Below are positions 1-8,458 of a stretch of 32,548 bases of DNA, in pieces. The translations under genes and the position numbers were made by a program. Each line of letters begins with the position of its first letter. Within the stretch, counting starts at the first letter, position 1. Under the pieces are notes generated by a model. The model searched no databases. It saw only the letters and a program-made list of their open reading frames with translations, and was not told where the DNA came from. The stretch is taken from contig KN805439.1 of the NCBI GenBank assembly GCA_000818945.1, positions 44,814 to 77,361 on the forward strand. Direction: 5' to 3'. The stretch is from Schizochytrium sp. CCTCC M209059 (Eukaryota > Sar > Bigyra > Thraustochytrida > Thraustochytriidae).

Positions 1-265
1 ACCCGAAGCGTCCGCGGAGCAGGAAGCAGACGCACTTCCGCCGCCTTCTTGCGCGCCTGCGAAAGAACCTCGGCGCGCAAGCGTCCCTGGCGCCCGCCAG
101 CCTCGAGCAGACGAGCATCGATCGATCGCACTTGCCTTGCCGCCGCGCCCTCGCAAGCTGACGGACGCACAGAGCGAGAGCAGCAGCAGCAGCAGCAGCA
201 GCAGAGCCGCGACCTGACGGAGCGCAACGCAGCGGAGCTGAGCTGAGTCGAGTCGAGCGAGCAAG
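1..265 (+). promoter_or_regulatory. Upstream/5'-leader region of the first gene
   Basis: This GC-rich stretch has no ATG on the + strand before position 266, so it is probably promoter and untranslated leader. A frame is open from 49 to a TGA at 244-246, but it has only a non-ATG start and Arg/Ser/Gln-rich content, so I do not call it a gene. It includes a CAG run. Confidence 0.4.
181..204 (+). repeat. (CAG)8 trinucleotide run
   Basis: Eight perfect CAG units lie about 60 bases before the first ATG of the window, probably in an untranslated leader. Short CAG/CTG runs recur in other spacers of this window. Confidence 0.9.
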
Positions 266-267
266 AT

Positions 268-1221
268 GTGCATCCTGCCCGGCATGCAACAGCGCGCCGT
301 GTCCTCGAGGACGACCTGGACTGGCTGGACTTTACCTTTGGCGACGACGTGCTCGAGTTCCCCGCGGAGAAACACGCAGGCGCAGCCGCCGTAAACGTCA
401 ACGGTAACGCGGACGGACCCATGATCCCCGCCGGCGGCGACAGCGACTTCTTCATTGGCGACGGCCTCCAGTTCGCCGACCCCTTCGTCAAGAGCAACAA
501 CATCGTCGACAACGACCAGCAGGACGACGGCATCAAGGAGGAAGACGACATCCAAATCGATGATGGCGCCATGCCCTCGTACGAGAAAATCCCCATCCCG
601 GGCTTTGCCGGCTACTTCTACGCCAACAACCGTCGCCCCGCGCCAACCCCTGTGCCCGCCGCCGTGTGCCGGACCACCTCTGGGTCCTCGGGATCCGCTT
701 CGGTCAGCTCCGGCTCCAACTCGTCCGTCGACATGCAGCACCACCACCAGCAGCTCACCGCCCACGAGGTGCACTACACCCGCGGCGTCGCCCCCAAGCG
801 CGGCCGCGACGAGCTCGAGATTGAGGCCCCTTGCCTCGAGGCCAAGCGCCGACACGAAGAGTCCATGACCGACCCGGCATCCCCTGGCGGCTTCAGCTCC
901 CCCGGCCTCGCCGAGGAGATGGAGTACGACCAGGGCCGCTGGAAGCCCGACGAGATTGCCATGGTCATGAACATCACACGCGTCTACATCTCGCATGACC
1001 TCAAGACGATCTCTGACATTGCCAACTTTTGCGGCATCCGCCGCCCCAAGCGTGCCATCGACAAGCACTTGAAGCGTATGCTCAAGTACGACCGCTGGCT
1101 CAACCGCGATGAGGCAAAGATTCTCGCAAAAATTGCCGTCCGTCTTCAGGAGTCTCTCCCGGCACTCACCAGGGCGCAGATCGCGCGTCTGGACGAGGCC
1201 AAGGCCACGTGGCAGCCATAA
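268..1221 (+). CDS. Putative nuclear/DNA-binding protein with C-terminal HTH or SANT-like domain
   Basis: I do not recognise the family. The frame encodes about 317 residues. The N-terminal part is acidic and aromatic (DDLDWLDFTFGDD), which resembles a transactivation segment. Then come a Ser-rich linker, a His/Gln patch and two basic clusters (PKRGRDE and EAKRRHEE) that could be nuclear localisation signals. The last ~90 residues are the best-ordered part: three predicted helices, with KPDEIAMVMNITRVYIS first, TISDIANFCGI second and PKRAIDKHLKRMLKYDRW third. That layout fits a helix-turn-helix or SANT-like fold. Start problem: this frame has no ATG before 421 (which would give 266 aa). The first ATG, at 266, is in another frame, yet codons from about 301 already show coding-type G/C third positions. 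A tiny 5' exon, a non-AUG start or a base error are possible. Transcription regulator is inference only. Confidence 0.6.
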   Translation: MHPARHATARRVLEDDLDWLDFTFGDDVLEFPAEKHAGAAAVNVNGNADGPMIPAGGDSDFFIGDGLQFADPFVKSNNIVDNDQQDDGIKEEDDIQIDDGAMPSYEKIPIPGFAGYFYANNRRPAPTPVPAAVCRTTSGSSGSASVSSGSNSSVDMQHHHQQLTAHEVHYTRGVAPKRGRDELEIEAPCLEAKRRHEESMTDPASPGGFSSPGLAEEMEYDQGRWKPDEIAMVMNITRVYISHDLKTISDIANFCGIRRPKRAIDKHLKRMLKYDRWLNRDEAKILAKIAVRLQESLPALTRAQIARLDEAKATWQP

Positions 1222-1328
1222 ACGTGACGATAATCGAGAGGGTGTAAAAGAAGGAAGGAGGAGGAGGAGGAGAAGAGAGAGAGAACATGACGAGGCACCC
1301 TGAGCTTGAATGCATGAAGCAATCGATC

Positions 1329-1334
1329 AATAAA
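1329..1334 (+). terminator. AATAAA polyadenylation signal of the first gene
   Basis: A canonical AATAAA lies 108 bases after the TAA stop at 1219-1221, in the orientation and at the distance expected for a polyadenylation signal. Confidence 0.5.
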
Positions 1335-1439
1335 CAATTGCTGGCCGGGTCCCAGGAAAGAAAGCGCAAAACAAAACGAAAAGAACTTGCAGGCGGCGCA
1401 GGCTCCCCAGTCAGTCAGTGAGTCGAGTCATGTCGTGAA

Positions 1440-1465
1440 GAGTCAGTCAATGCGTTGACTGACTC
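1440..1465. other. Perfect hairpin: 11-bp stem, 4-base loop
   Basis: GAGTCAGTCAA at 1440-1450 is the exact reverse complement of TTGACTGACTC at 1455-1465, with TGCG as the loop. It lies about 220 bases after the stop of the first gene. Its right arm runs into TGACTCA (1460-1466), the core of a GCN4/AP-1-type bZIP site. It could be a 3'-end RNA structure or a dyad protein-binding site; the sequence alone does not decide. Confidence 0.75.
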
Positions 1466-1559
1466 ATGCATGCATGATGCAAGATGAATGGCACCACTGG
1501 CTGCGTCCGTCCGTCCGGCTGTATGCCCCACCTGCCTTTGGTTGGTTCGATTCGTTTTG

Positions 1560-1868
1560 CTTTCCTTTATTCCTTTATTCGATTCGTTTTTTTTGCGCGA
1601 ATCTCTCGATGCCTCTCTCTCTCCACATTCTTTCTACCTTCCTTCCTTCCTTATTTCTTTGCACCTTCACCGCCTGCCTGCCTGCCTGCCTGTTTGCCTG
1701 ACTGACTCTTTTGCTCGTCTCTTCTTCTCTCCTCAACCAATCCCTTGCACCTGTCCGCCTTTTCTCCGCCCGTTGGGTGCTGTATGTTATAAACGCATTT
1801 CGCTTTTCTTTTTTCCTTTGGCCTCTTTCTTTCTTTCTTCTCTTTTTTTTTTTCCTTATTTTCTTTAG
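1560..1868 (+). repeat. Pyrimidine-rich low-complexity tract
   Basis: About 300 bases of the + strand are dominated by T and C, with TTCC, CTTT, CTGC and poly-T runs, leading straight up to the 14-bp array. Long frames here in several phases are composition artefacts. I see no gene. Confidence 0.75.
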
Positions 1869-1910
1869 CTCCTCATCATCCATGCATGGCTGGCTTGGGC
1901 AGTTTTTGCC

Positions 1911-2507
1911 TTGCTCTGCTGCCCTTGCTCTGCTGCCCTTGCTCTGCTGCCCTTGCTCTGCTGCCCTTGCTCTGCTGCCCTTGCTCTGCTGCCCTTGCTC
2001 TGCTGCCCTTGCTCTGCTGCCCTTGCTCTGCTGCCCTTGCTCTGCTGCCCTTGCTCTGCTGCCCTTGCTCTGCTGCCCTTGCTCTGCTGCCCTTGCTCTG
2101 CTGCCCTTGCTCTGCTGCCCTTGCTCTGCTGCCCTTGCTCTGCTGCCCTTGCTCTGCTGCCCTTGCTCTGCTGCCCTTGCTCTGCTGCCCTTGCTCTGCT
2201 GCCCTTGCTCTGCTGCCCTTGCTCTGCTGCCCTTGCTCTGCTGCCCTTGCTCTGCTGCCCTTGCTCTGCTGCCCTTGCTCTGCTGCCCTTGCTCTGCTGC
2301 CCTTGCTCTGCTGCCCTTGCTCTGCTGCCCTTGCTCTGCTGCCCTTGCTCTGCTGCCCTTGCTCTGCTGCCCTTGCTCTGCTGCCCTTGCTCTGCTGCCC
2401 TTGCTCTGCTGCCCTTGCTCTGCTGCCCTTGCTCTGCTGCCCTTGCTCTGCTGCCCTTGCTCTGCTGCCCTTGCTCTGCTGCCCTTGCTCTGCTGCCCTT
2501 GCTCTGC
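1911..2507 (+). repeat. 14-bp minisatellite, 42 perfect copies
   Basis: The unit TTGCTCTGCTGCCC repeats 42 times without a visible mismatch from 1911 to 2498, followed by a partial unit to 2507. The + strand of the unit has no A, so neither strand can form a stop codon and all six frames stay open. Because 14 is not a multiple of 3, each frame cycles through the same 14-residue pattern (Leu/Cys/Ala-rich on +, Gln/Gly/Arg/Ala-rich on -). It sits between two convergent genes, so the apparent 200-300-codon proteins here are not credible. Confidence 0.97.
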
Positions 2508-2604
2508 CTTGCTCTCTTCCCCGTCTTCGCTTTGGTCTACTGATCATCGTCGTCCACGAGCGTCCAAATTTGCCAAGTTTACTCGCTTTTGCTTGATACA
2601 TTCC

Positions 2605-2628
2605 TTCGTTCGTTCGTTCGTTCGTTCG
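2605..2628 (+). repeat. (TTCG)6 microsatellite
   Basis: Six perfect TTCG units lie just beyond the stop codon of the J-domain gene, in its probable 3' untranslated region. Confidence 0.9.
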
Positions 2629-2638
2629 GTGGGTAATT

Positions 2639-3514
2639 CTAAAGCACAATCTTGATGTTGCCGTGCGCGTCCATGGAAACGCCAGCGAACCTGCCAAAGA
2701 CGGACGATGCTTCGGCACGATACCGTGGCAGCTCGGTCTGCGCTACAAACTGCCGCCCGAACCGCTCAATATCGTACGCGCGGCGCGGACCCACGTTGCT
2801 TAGAACCTCGTACGCCTCATTCACGAGCGTCGCGCGGTATTCGGCCGCGCGGCGATCTTCACCAGCACGATGCCGGTCCGGATGCACTTGCATTGATACA
2901 CGTCGATACGCCCTGCGGATCTCATGCGCGTCGGCGCGAGCGTCAACACCCAATCGCACGTAGTGACTGCTCGACGCGGACCAGCGATACCGTTCCGACT
3001 CCTGCACGAGGCCCTCCACGAGCCCCGCGCGGACCCCAGGCGGGCATACGCAGGCGGGCCGAAAGCGGCCCAGATTCGTACAGTGCAGCGACACCAGCGA
3101 CGCCAGGTACGTGGCGTTGCCCTCGAGCTCGACGTCCTTTTCTACGTCGTTATCCAGGAGCTGCACCTCCAGAGCGCACTCGACGGGATCCCCGAGACCG
3201 GCCAGGTCCAGGCTCGTCGTGCGCCACGACGCCATGGCGCTGCCCACGACGGACGCCTTTTGGCTTCTGCCCGCCAAGCTCTCGCGGCTCCGGCACAGCA
3301 GGTCGGTATCACGGCACAGGTGCTGCATGATCTGCGCGCACCCTTGCTCGCCAATGCCGTGCGCCCTGCAATACCTGAGCGCCACCAGCACGGGGTCCTC
3401 GCCCGCGCGGACCTCGAGCGCCTCCGCCTCGCCCTGGCCGCCCCCCGCGCCGCCCACGCGCAGCGAGTACAGCAGCGATGCCGGCGGCGTCGCCGTCGCC
3501 GCCATGGCCGCCAT
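2639..3514 (-). CDS. J-domain (DnaJ/HSP40-type) co-chaperone
   Basis: The 291-residue protein carries a J-domain near its C-terminus (about residues 184-253): HYVRLGVDARADAHEIRRAY forms helices I-II, HPD is intact at 211-213, and NEAYEVLSNVGPRRAYD matches helix III and its end. The HPD loop stimulates ATP hydrolysis by an HSP70 partner. There is no Gly/Phe region or zinc-finger domain, so it is a class C (DNAJC-like) protein. Residues 1-180 show no domain I recognise; they hold several cysteines (for example CVC at 155-157) and an acidic stretch near 120-132. The ATG at 3512-3514 opens the frame; a second Met three codons in is an alternative start. No signal peptide or membrane span is evident, so cytosol or nucleus is likely. 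An HSP70-like gene lies at 15982-18324 but is not adjacent. Confidence 0.85.
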   Translation of the reverse strand: MAAMAATATPPASLLYSLRVGGAGGGQGEAEALEVRAGEDPVLVALRYCRAHGIGEQGCAQIMQHLCRDTDLLCRSRESLAGRSQKASVVGSAMASWRTTSLDLAGLGDPVECALEVQLLDNDVEKDVELEGNATYLASLVSLHCTNLGRFRPACVCPPGVRAGLVEGLVQESERYRWSASSSHYVRLGVDARADAHEIRRAYRRVSMQVHPDRHRAGEDRRAAEYRATLVNEAYEVLSNVGPRRAYDIERFGRQFVAQTELPRYRAEASSVFGRFAGVSMDAHGNIKIVL

Positions 3515-4890
3515 GGCGCCCGCCTCCCGGTTTTTGCCAAGTCCGTGTCTTGCTGGTCGCCCGGCCTACTAGTACTACCTCGCGCATGGATAGACGGAGA
3601 GATAGATAGGGCCTGCGCGGTCTAGCACGGCCCGGCCGAGGACGGCGCGGAGAGGGACGCGGGGAGGGACGCGGGGAGGGACGCGGGGAGGGACGGGAAA
3701 CCTGGCATGCAGATGCGTGCAGGGGCGAATGCGAACGCGAGCGTGCCTGCGAGCGAGCGTGGACCGGGGCCTGGCCGCGGCCGCTTGGGAGGAAGGCGGG
3801 GAGGCCGTCCCCCCACTTGGCCATCATTGGCGAGGAGGAAGGCCAAGGGAAGGGGCGTGGAGAGCGGGCGGGCCTGCGAGGGGAGAAGCTAGGGGGAAGC
3901 AGGCGGCGGAAAAGTCTGGCTGCAGGCTGTCTGCCACTGCTGGCTGGTCGACGAACGGCCGCGGAAAAGGTGAAGAGGTGTTGGAGACTTTGTGAGCGAG
4001 CGAGCGAGCGAGCGAACGAAAAAAATGGCCAGCCAGGTCTTGAAACTGGACGAGCGATATTCGGAGATGCTGGACGGCCGGCGATCGATGGAAAATTGCC
4101 CTTGGATTAAGTCAAGTTCGCGAAAAAAGCGTGCCTGGCTCGCGCGACTGACGCCGAGGGGAAGCTCAAGCTCGCGGACGCCTCCTCGCCACGCTCCGCG
4201 GAACGACCTCGCCGCCATTTCAGGCATTCCAGCTCGCCCAAAGCTACCAGCAACCGCCGCTCGAGGCGGCCCCGGCCCTCTTTCGCGTGTTCGCTCATCC
4301 CGGCCAGCGAGACAGACGCTGGCGGCGGGCGGACGGCCGCCTGGCGAGAGCGAGCTCGTCAGCGCGCCTGCACGAAGAAAGCGGTGCTCGTGTCTTTCCC
4401 CCAACGAGGTGTGGGAAATTCTGTCGCAAAAAGCGCCGACGCCTCGTTATACGCTGTGAGTACCCAGCCTGAGAGCGCAACGGCTCGGGACGGACGTGCC
4501 GGCACGCGCGGGCCCAGCACGGCCAGGCGCGAGCAACTAGAAGACGCGCGCCCGCCCGCGTTCGCTCGGCCGCCAAAGCGCGCTTCGTACGCGCGCATAC
4601 GCGGCCGCCCGCGGGGCCTGGCGGCGGACGGCAGCGGCCGTCGGGCCGAGGCCGTGGCCTCGAGAAGCCAGCCCTGCATCGTTTTGGCGCTGCCCGGGGG
4701 AGGGATGGCGCAGGGAGCAGGAAGAAGAAGACGTCCCAGGGAGCCTGGCGCGGGATGCGGAGAGGCAGAGGCGAGCGCAAAGCAGGCCGGGGCAAAGCGA
4801 AGCTGCGGACGGAGACGGCGAAAGCTAGCAGCTTGGGCCGCAGCTTGCGAGAGCTCGGGCTGCGGCGGCGAAGGCGGGCCGTCGCAGGGG
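3515..4890. other. GC-rich spacer, no supported gene
   Basis: This holds the probable promoter of the J-domain gene (leftward). It contains low-complexity elements, including the 12-bp repeat at 3651-3696 and GAGC/GCGA repeats near 3994-4018. A frame from ATG 4025 in a good context (AAAAAATGGC) runs to 4459 and ends inside GTGAGT, a splice-donor-like hexamer at 4455-4460. It has no recognisable domain and Arg/Ser/Pro-rich content, so I do not call it. Other long frames here are Arg/Ala/Pro-rich, as expected for random GC-rich DNA. Confidence 0.5.
3651..3696 (+). repeat. 12-bp tandem repeat, about 4 copies
   Basis: The unit GGAGGGACGCGG repeats roughly four times with slight variation at the ends. 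It lies 140-180 bases upstream of the J-domain start codon, so it could be a promoter element of that gene. Confidence 0.8.
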
Positions 4891-4958
4891 CCTAGCTAGC
4901 TAGCTAGCTACCTGTGTGCCTGGCGAGATTAGATCTTGGGGGAGCAAGCAGCACTGCG

Positions 4959-5232
<274 letters not shown>

Positions 5233-6000
5233 CTGCTGAGGAGCGAATGATCAGGAAGGAGAACGAGACGGGCTGGCCAGCCATGGCAGGCGGAGGAACT
5301 AGATTCCCGCCCGCTTGAGGCGAGGCTGGGGTGGCTGGTGGCGTTTCGACGTGCAAAGCAGAGTCGCGCGGACGCGGGCGAGGGCTTCCTCGACGGTTCC
5401 CACGAGCATCCCGACGGGGACGCTGAGTGCTGGCGGCATTGTCTGCAACTACTGCCGTGAACTAATGAAGGAGTGAATGAGTAAGTGAGTGAGTGAGTGG
5501 GACGGGGTGCTTGGTCGTACTTTGCTTGGCATGCCACTCGAACCGCTCCATCTGACATGCTGACCGTCCGTACGGATCCTGACCGTGCAAAACAAACAAT
5601 CTATTCTTGAGGTTCGGGAAGTAAGCTGACTTTTGGTCGTCTGGCTCTTGATTTTCTTTCTAACCCTTGATTGACCCCGCTTGAAATTGTAACTTTCTCC
5701 TACGGCCATCGCATGTTTTCCAAGAACGTTCTTCAGAACTTTTGTTGCCACCTCGGGCCGGACAGTGCCTTTATGTGGTCTCAATGATTTATTGTAAAGG
5801 GCGCCTCTCGCACAATGCAGTTCTTTGAGACAAAACTTACTTTCCTACGGCCATGCGTCCATTGCTTTCCTTATTTCCACCTTTCTTTATTGTGAAGTAC
5901 ATGCGCCGCAATCCAAGCTTGCCGATTGTATACATTGCTATAGATTGAATTGGTCGAGTTGAACATGAAAGATCTTTTTTGATAAATCCAAGCTTAGACC

Positions 6001-6120
6001 TCGTTCATGTCATGCGTGCAGCAGGCCTCGCTCATATGAGTCCAGCAGAATTTTTTTTAAATGAGTGCAGCAGACTTTGTTCATGCATGCAGCAGGAATC
6101 GTTCATGTAAGCAGGTTGTG
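6001..6120 (+). repeat. Degenerate tandem repeat with core TTCATG...GCAGCAG
   Basis: Four to five imperfect copies of a block resembling TCGTTCATGCATGCAGCAGG occur in succession, with variants of TCATG and GCAGCAG. Spacing is irregular (about 18-30 bases). It lies in the AT-richer spacer. Confidence 0.55.
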
Positions 6121-6334
6121 GCACTTAATACTTTCCCTACAGGCTTTTCTTGCAGTCATGGACACCTGTTCTCTGACACAGCGAGGTTCAAGTTCGCGTT
6201 TTGACGCTTGCAACTCTTTCGGGACTTTCCGCCTGTTTTCAATAAAGGAGTCACCAAGGAGTAGTCCCAGCCTCGAGAACAGAGTATGCAGAATTGCAAG
6301 TCATCTTCTTTCAGTTGCAGCAAGCGATGTTCGC

Positions 6335-6346
6335 AATCTCTCTCTC

Positions 6347-6377
<31 letters not shown>

Positions 6378-6402
6378 CATTCTCTCTCTCTCTCGCTCGC
6401 TT
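6335..6402 (+). repeat. CT-rich microsatellite
   Basis: The run is mostly (CT)n with TTTCTC interruptions, ending in CTCGCTCGC. One strand is essentially pure pyrimidine. Confidence 0.85.
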
Positions 6403-7048
6403 TGCTCATCCAAGGTCATAGATGATTTATCTTGCCAGCAATCTGTCATTTTCAATCGATATGAGCGAACCCCGTTCGCTCGCCAAATCATTTTGGCTTC
6501 TGACAGTCGCTCGCAAGCGCTATACACCACACAAACCCTTTGAGCAATGATGATCGGTTACTCGCAAGGGCGAGATGCGTGAGTCGTGTGGCGAGCATCA
6601 GCCGCCCGATCTGTAGAATGTGCTGAGAATTCATCTTGCTCTTACGGCGCAAATTCATCACCTTCATCACGTCAATCTCGTACGATATCGGCTGCGAAAA
6701 GTTCTCTCAATAACCTGATGTTATCCTGCCGCACAAGAGCCAATGTCCCTCCACGCTCATACCCTGACCGCTTCGCGCATCGATGCCGTCGCAGACGATT
6801 TGTGGGTCGCCTGCCGCTTGTTCCGAGACCAGTGCGCGATGGTGTAGTAAGCGGGTGGTACACAAAAAAGTCAGAAGACTCCCGCGGCGCTGTCCACGCT
6901 GCGCAGGCAGGCAAACGCCAACGCGGAGAGGCCGACGAGGACACCCGGGCGCGGAGGAGAGCACGAGGAGAGGAGGGTATTACGCGCTGCGCAGGCAGCC
7001 CCGCACGCAAGGCGTCGCAAAGCGGACTCTGTAGAGTTCCAAAGAAAG

Positions 7049-8458
7049 ATGACATCGTGGTCGCCGAGCTCGTGGCGCGAGCTGCCCGCCAAGCAGCAAC
7101 CCAAGTACAAGGATGAGGACAAGCTCAAGACTTGCATCGCCAAGGTCCGGGACCTCCCGCCTCTTGTAGCCGTGCACGAGATCGAGGCCCTGCGCGGTGC
7201 TCTTGCGGAATGTGTCGAGGGCAAGCGTTTCTTGCTCCAGGGTGGAGACTGCGCAGAGCAGTTCGACGACTGCAAGGCGCAGACCATTGAGAACAAGATT
7301 AAAATTCTCCTGCAAATGAGCCTCGTCCTCACCTACGGCGCAAGAACACCCACCGTTCGCGTGGCCCGCCTCGCTGGTCAATTTGCCAAGCCTCGCTCCA
7401 AGGACACGGAAATGGTCGATGGCGTCGAACTGCCCTCGTACCGCGGAGACAATGTCAACGGCTTCGACCCCAAAGACCGTGAGCCGGATCCGGAGCGCAT
7501 TGTGCAAGGCTACTTCCACAGCGCAGCCACCATCAACTACGCAAGGGTCGTTATCGCGGAAGGAATGGCAGATTTGCGCCTCGCGCCTGCTTGGGACATG
7601 GAGTTCGTTAAGAACGCAGCGCGCCGTGACCAGTACCAGGGCATCGCCACGCGCATCACGGATGCCATGAACTTTATCGAAACTTGTGGCGTCAAGCTCG
7701 ACCCTGTTCTCCAGTCCGTCGACATGTTTACCTCGCACGAGGGACTTCACCTCGAGTACGAAGAAGCCATGACGGTCCAGGCACCTGATGGCAAGTGGTA
7801 CAACCGCAGCGCACACTTTCTTTGGATCGGAGATCGGACGCGCCAGCTCGACCACGCGCACATTGAGTACTTTCGCGGCATCGCCAATCCCATTGGCATC
7901 AAAGTCGGGCCCTCGTCCAAGCCCGACGAGCTCGTGGCCCTCATTCAGCGTCTCTGGCCAAACCCCGCCGCTGCGCCAGGCAAAATCGCGCTCATCACGC
8001 GTTTTGGCGCCGACAACGTGGCCACCATGTTTCCGCCTCTTCTCAAGGCTGTGCAGGAGGCGGGACTTCCCGTACTCTGGACGTGCGACCCAATGCACGG
8101 CAACACGACCACCACAACGCATGGCCAAAAAACGCGCGACTTTGATGCCGTGCTCAAAGAGGTCGAGGAGTGCATCAAGGTCCACGCCTCTCTTAAGAGC
8201 CGCCTAGGAGGCGTGCATTTTGAGCTCACCGGCGACAACGTCACCGAGTGCACCGGTGGCCCGGAAAATCTCTCCGAGACCGACCTCAAGCTTCGCTATG
8301 CCACGCTCTGCGACCCTCGCTTGAACTATTCTCAGAGCATGGAAATGGCTTTTCGTCTCAGCGACCACCTCGTTGCCGACGCCAAGGTACTCAAGGAAGC
8401 CAATGGCCACGTCACTGATGGTCAAGAGCCCCCAGCCAAGCGCGCCAAGAGCGAATAA
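7049..8458 (+). CDS. Class II 3-deoxy-D-arabino-heptulosonate-7-phosphate synthase
   Basis: It condenses phosphoenolpyruvate with erythrose-4-phosphate, the first step of the shikimate pathway to aromatic amino acids. The 469 residues show the plant/mycobacterial class II signature from end to end: LLQGGDCAEQF, RLAGQFAKPRS, PSYRGDNVNG, TSHEGLHL, HFLWIGDRTRQLDHAHIEYF, WTCDPMHGNT, GVHFELTGDNVTECTGG and CDPRLNYSQSME. The four predicted metal ligands C68, H350, E392 and D422 have the same spacing (282, 42, 30) as Cys87, His369, Glu411 and Asp441 of the Mycobacterium tuberculosis enzyme. The N-terminus is short, with no plastid or mitochondrial targeting peptide, so a cytosolic enzyme is likely. 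The ATG at 7049 follows AAAGAAAG and agrees with the expected N-terminal length. The C-terminus ends in a basic KRAKSE. Confidence 0.97.
   Translation: MTSWSPSSWRELPAKQQPKYKDEDKLKTCIAKVRDLPPLVAVHEIEALRGALAECVEGKRFLLQGGDCAEQFDDCKAQTIENKIKILLQMSLVLTYGARTPTVRVARLAGQFAKPRSKDTEMVDGVELPSYRGDNVNGFDPKDREPDPERIVQGYFHSAATINYARVVIAEGMADLRLAPAWDMEFVKNAARRDQYQGIATRITDAMNFIETCGVKLDPVLQSVDMFTSHEGLHLEYEEAMTVQAPDGKWYNRSAHFLWIGDRTRQLDHAHIEYFRGIANPIGIKVGPSSKPDELVALIQRLWPNPAAAPGKIALITRFGADNVATMFPPLLKAVQEAGLPVLWTCDPMHGNTTTTTHGQKTRDFDAVLKEVEECIKVHASLKSRLGGVHFELTGDNVTECTGGPENLSETDLKLRYATLCDPRLNYSQSMEMAFRLSDHLVADAKVLKEANGHVTDGQEPPAKRAKSE

Larger units (their letters stand above)
5233..7048. other. Spacer upstream of DAHP synthase, AT-richer island
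   Basis: About 5540-6580 is clearly richer in A/T than the flanks and contains no frame with a recognisable domain. It holds GAGT repeats near 5475-5500, a degenerate repeat family at 6001-6120 and a CT tract at 6335-6402. The last 400 bases become GC-rich again and should contain the DAHP synthase promoter and leader. I see no transposase, terminal inverted repeats or RNA gene. Confidence 0.5.

Noticed and set aside
1535..1560. GGTTCGATTCG resembling a tRNA B box
   Set aside because: There is no matching A box or cloverleaf stem upstream, and it lies in a pyrimidine-rich tract.
1876..2718. Long frames on both strands across the 14-bp array (up to about 314 codons)
   Set aside because: The repeat unit has no stop in any frame, so openness is automatic. 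The products are pure 14-residue repeats plus low-complexity flanks.
6335..6402. CT microsatellite as a splice polypyrimidine tract
   Set aside because: No coding exon with a recognisable domain follows it, and the run is a plain microsatellite.
6980..8185. 401-codon frame on the - strand opposite DAHP synthase
   Set aside because: It lies entirely antisense to a gene with full family conservation. G/C third-position bias keeps such antisense frames open by chance.
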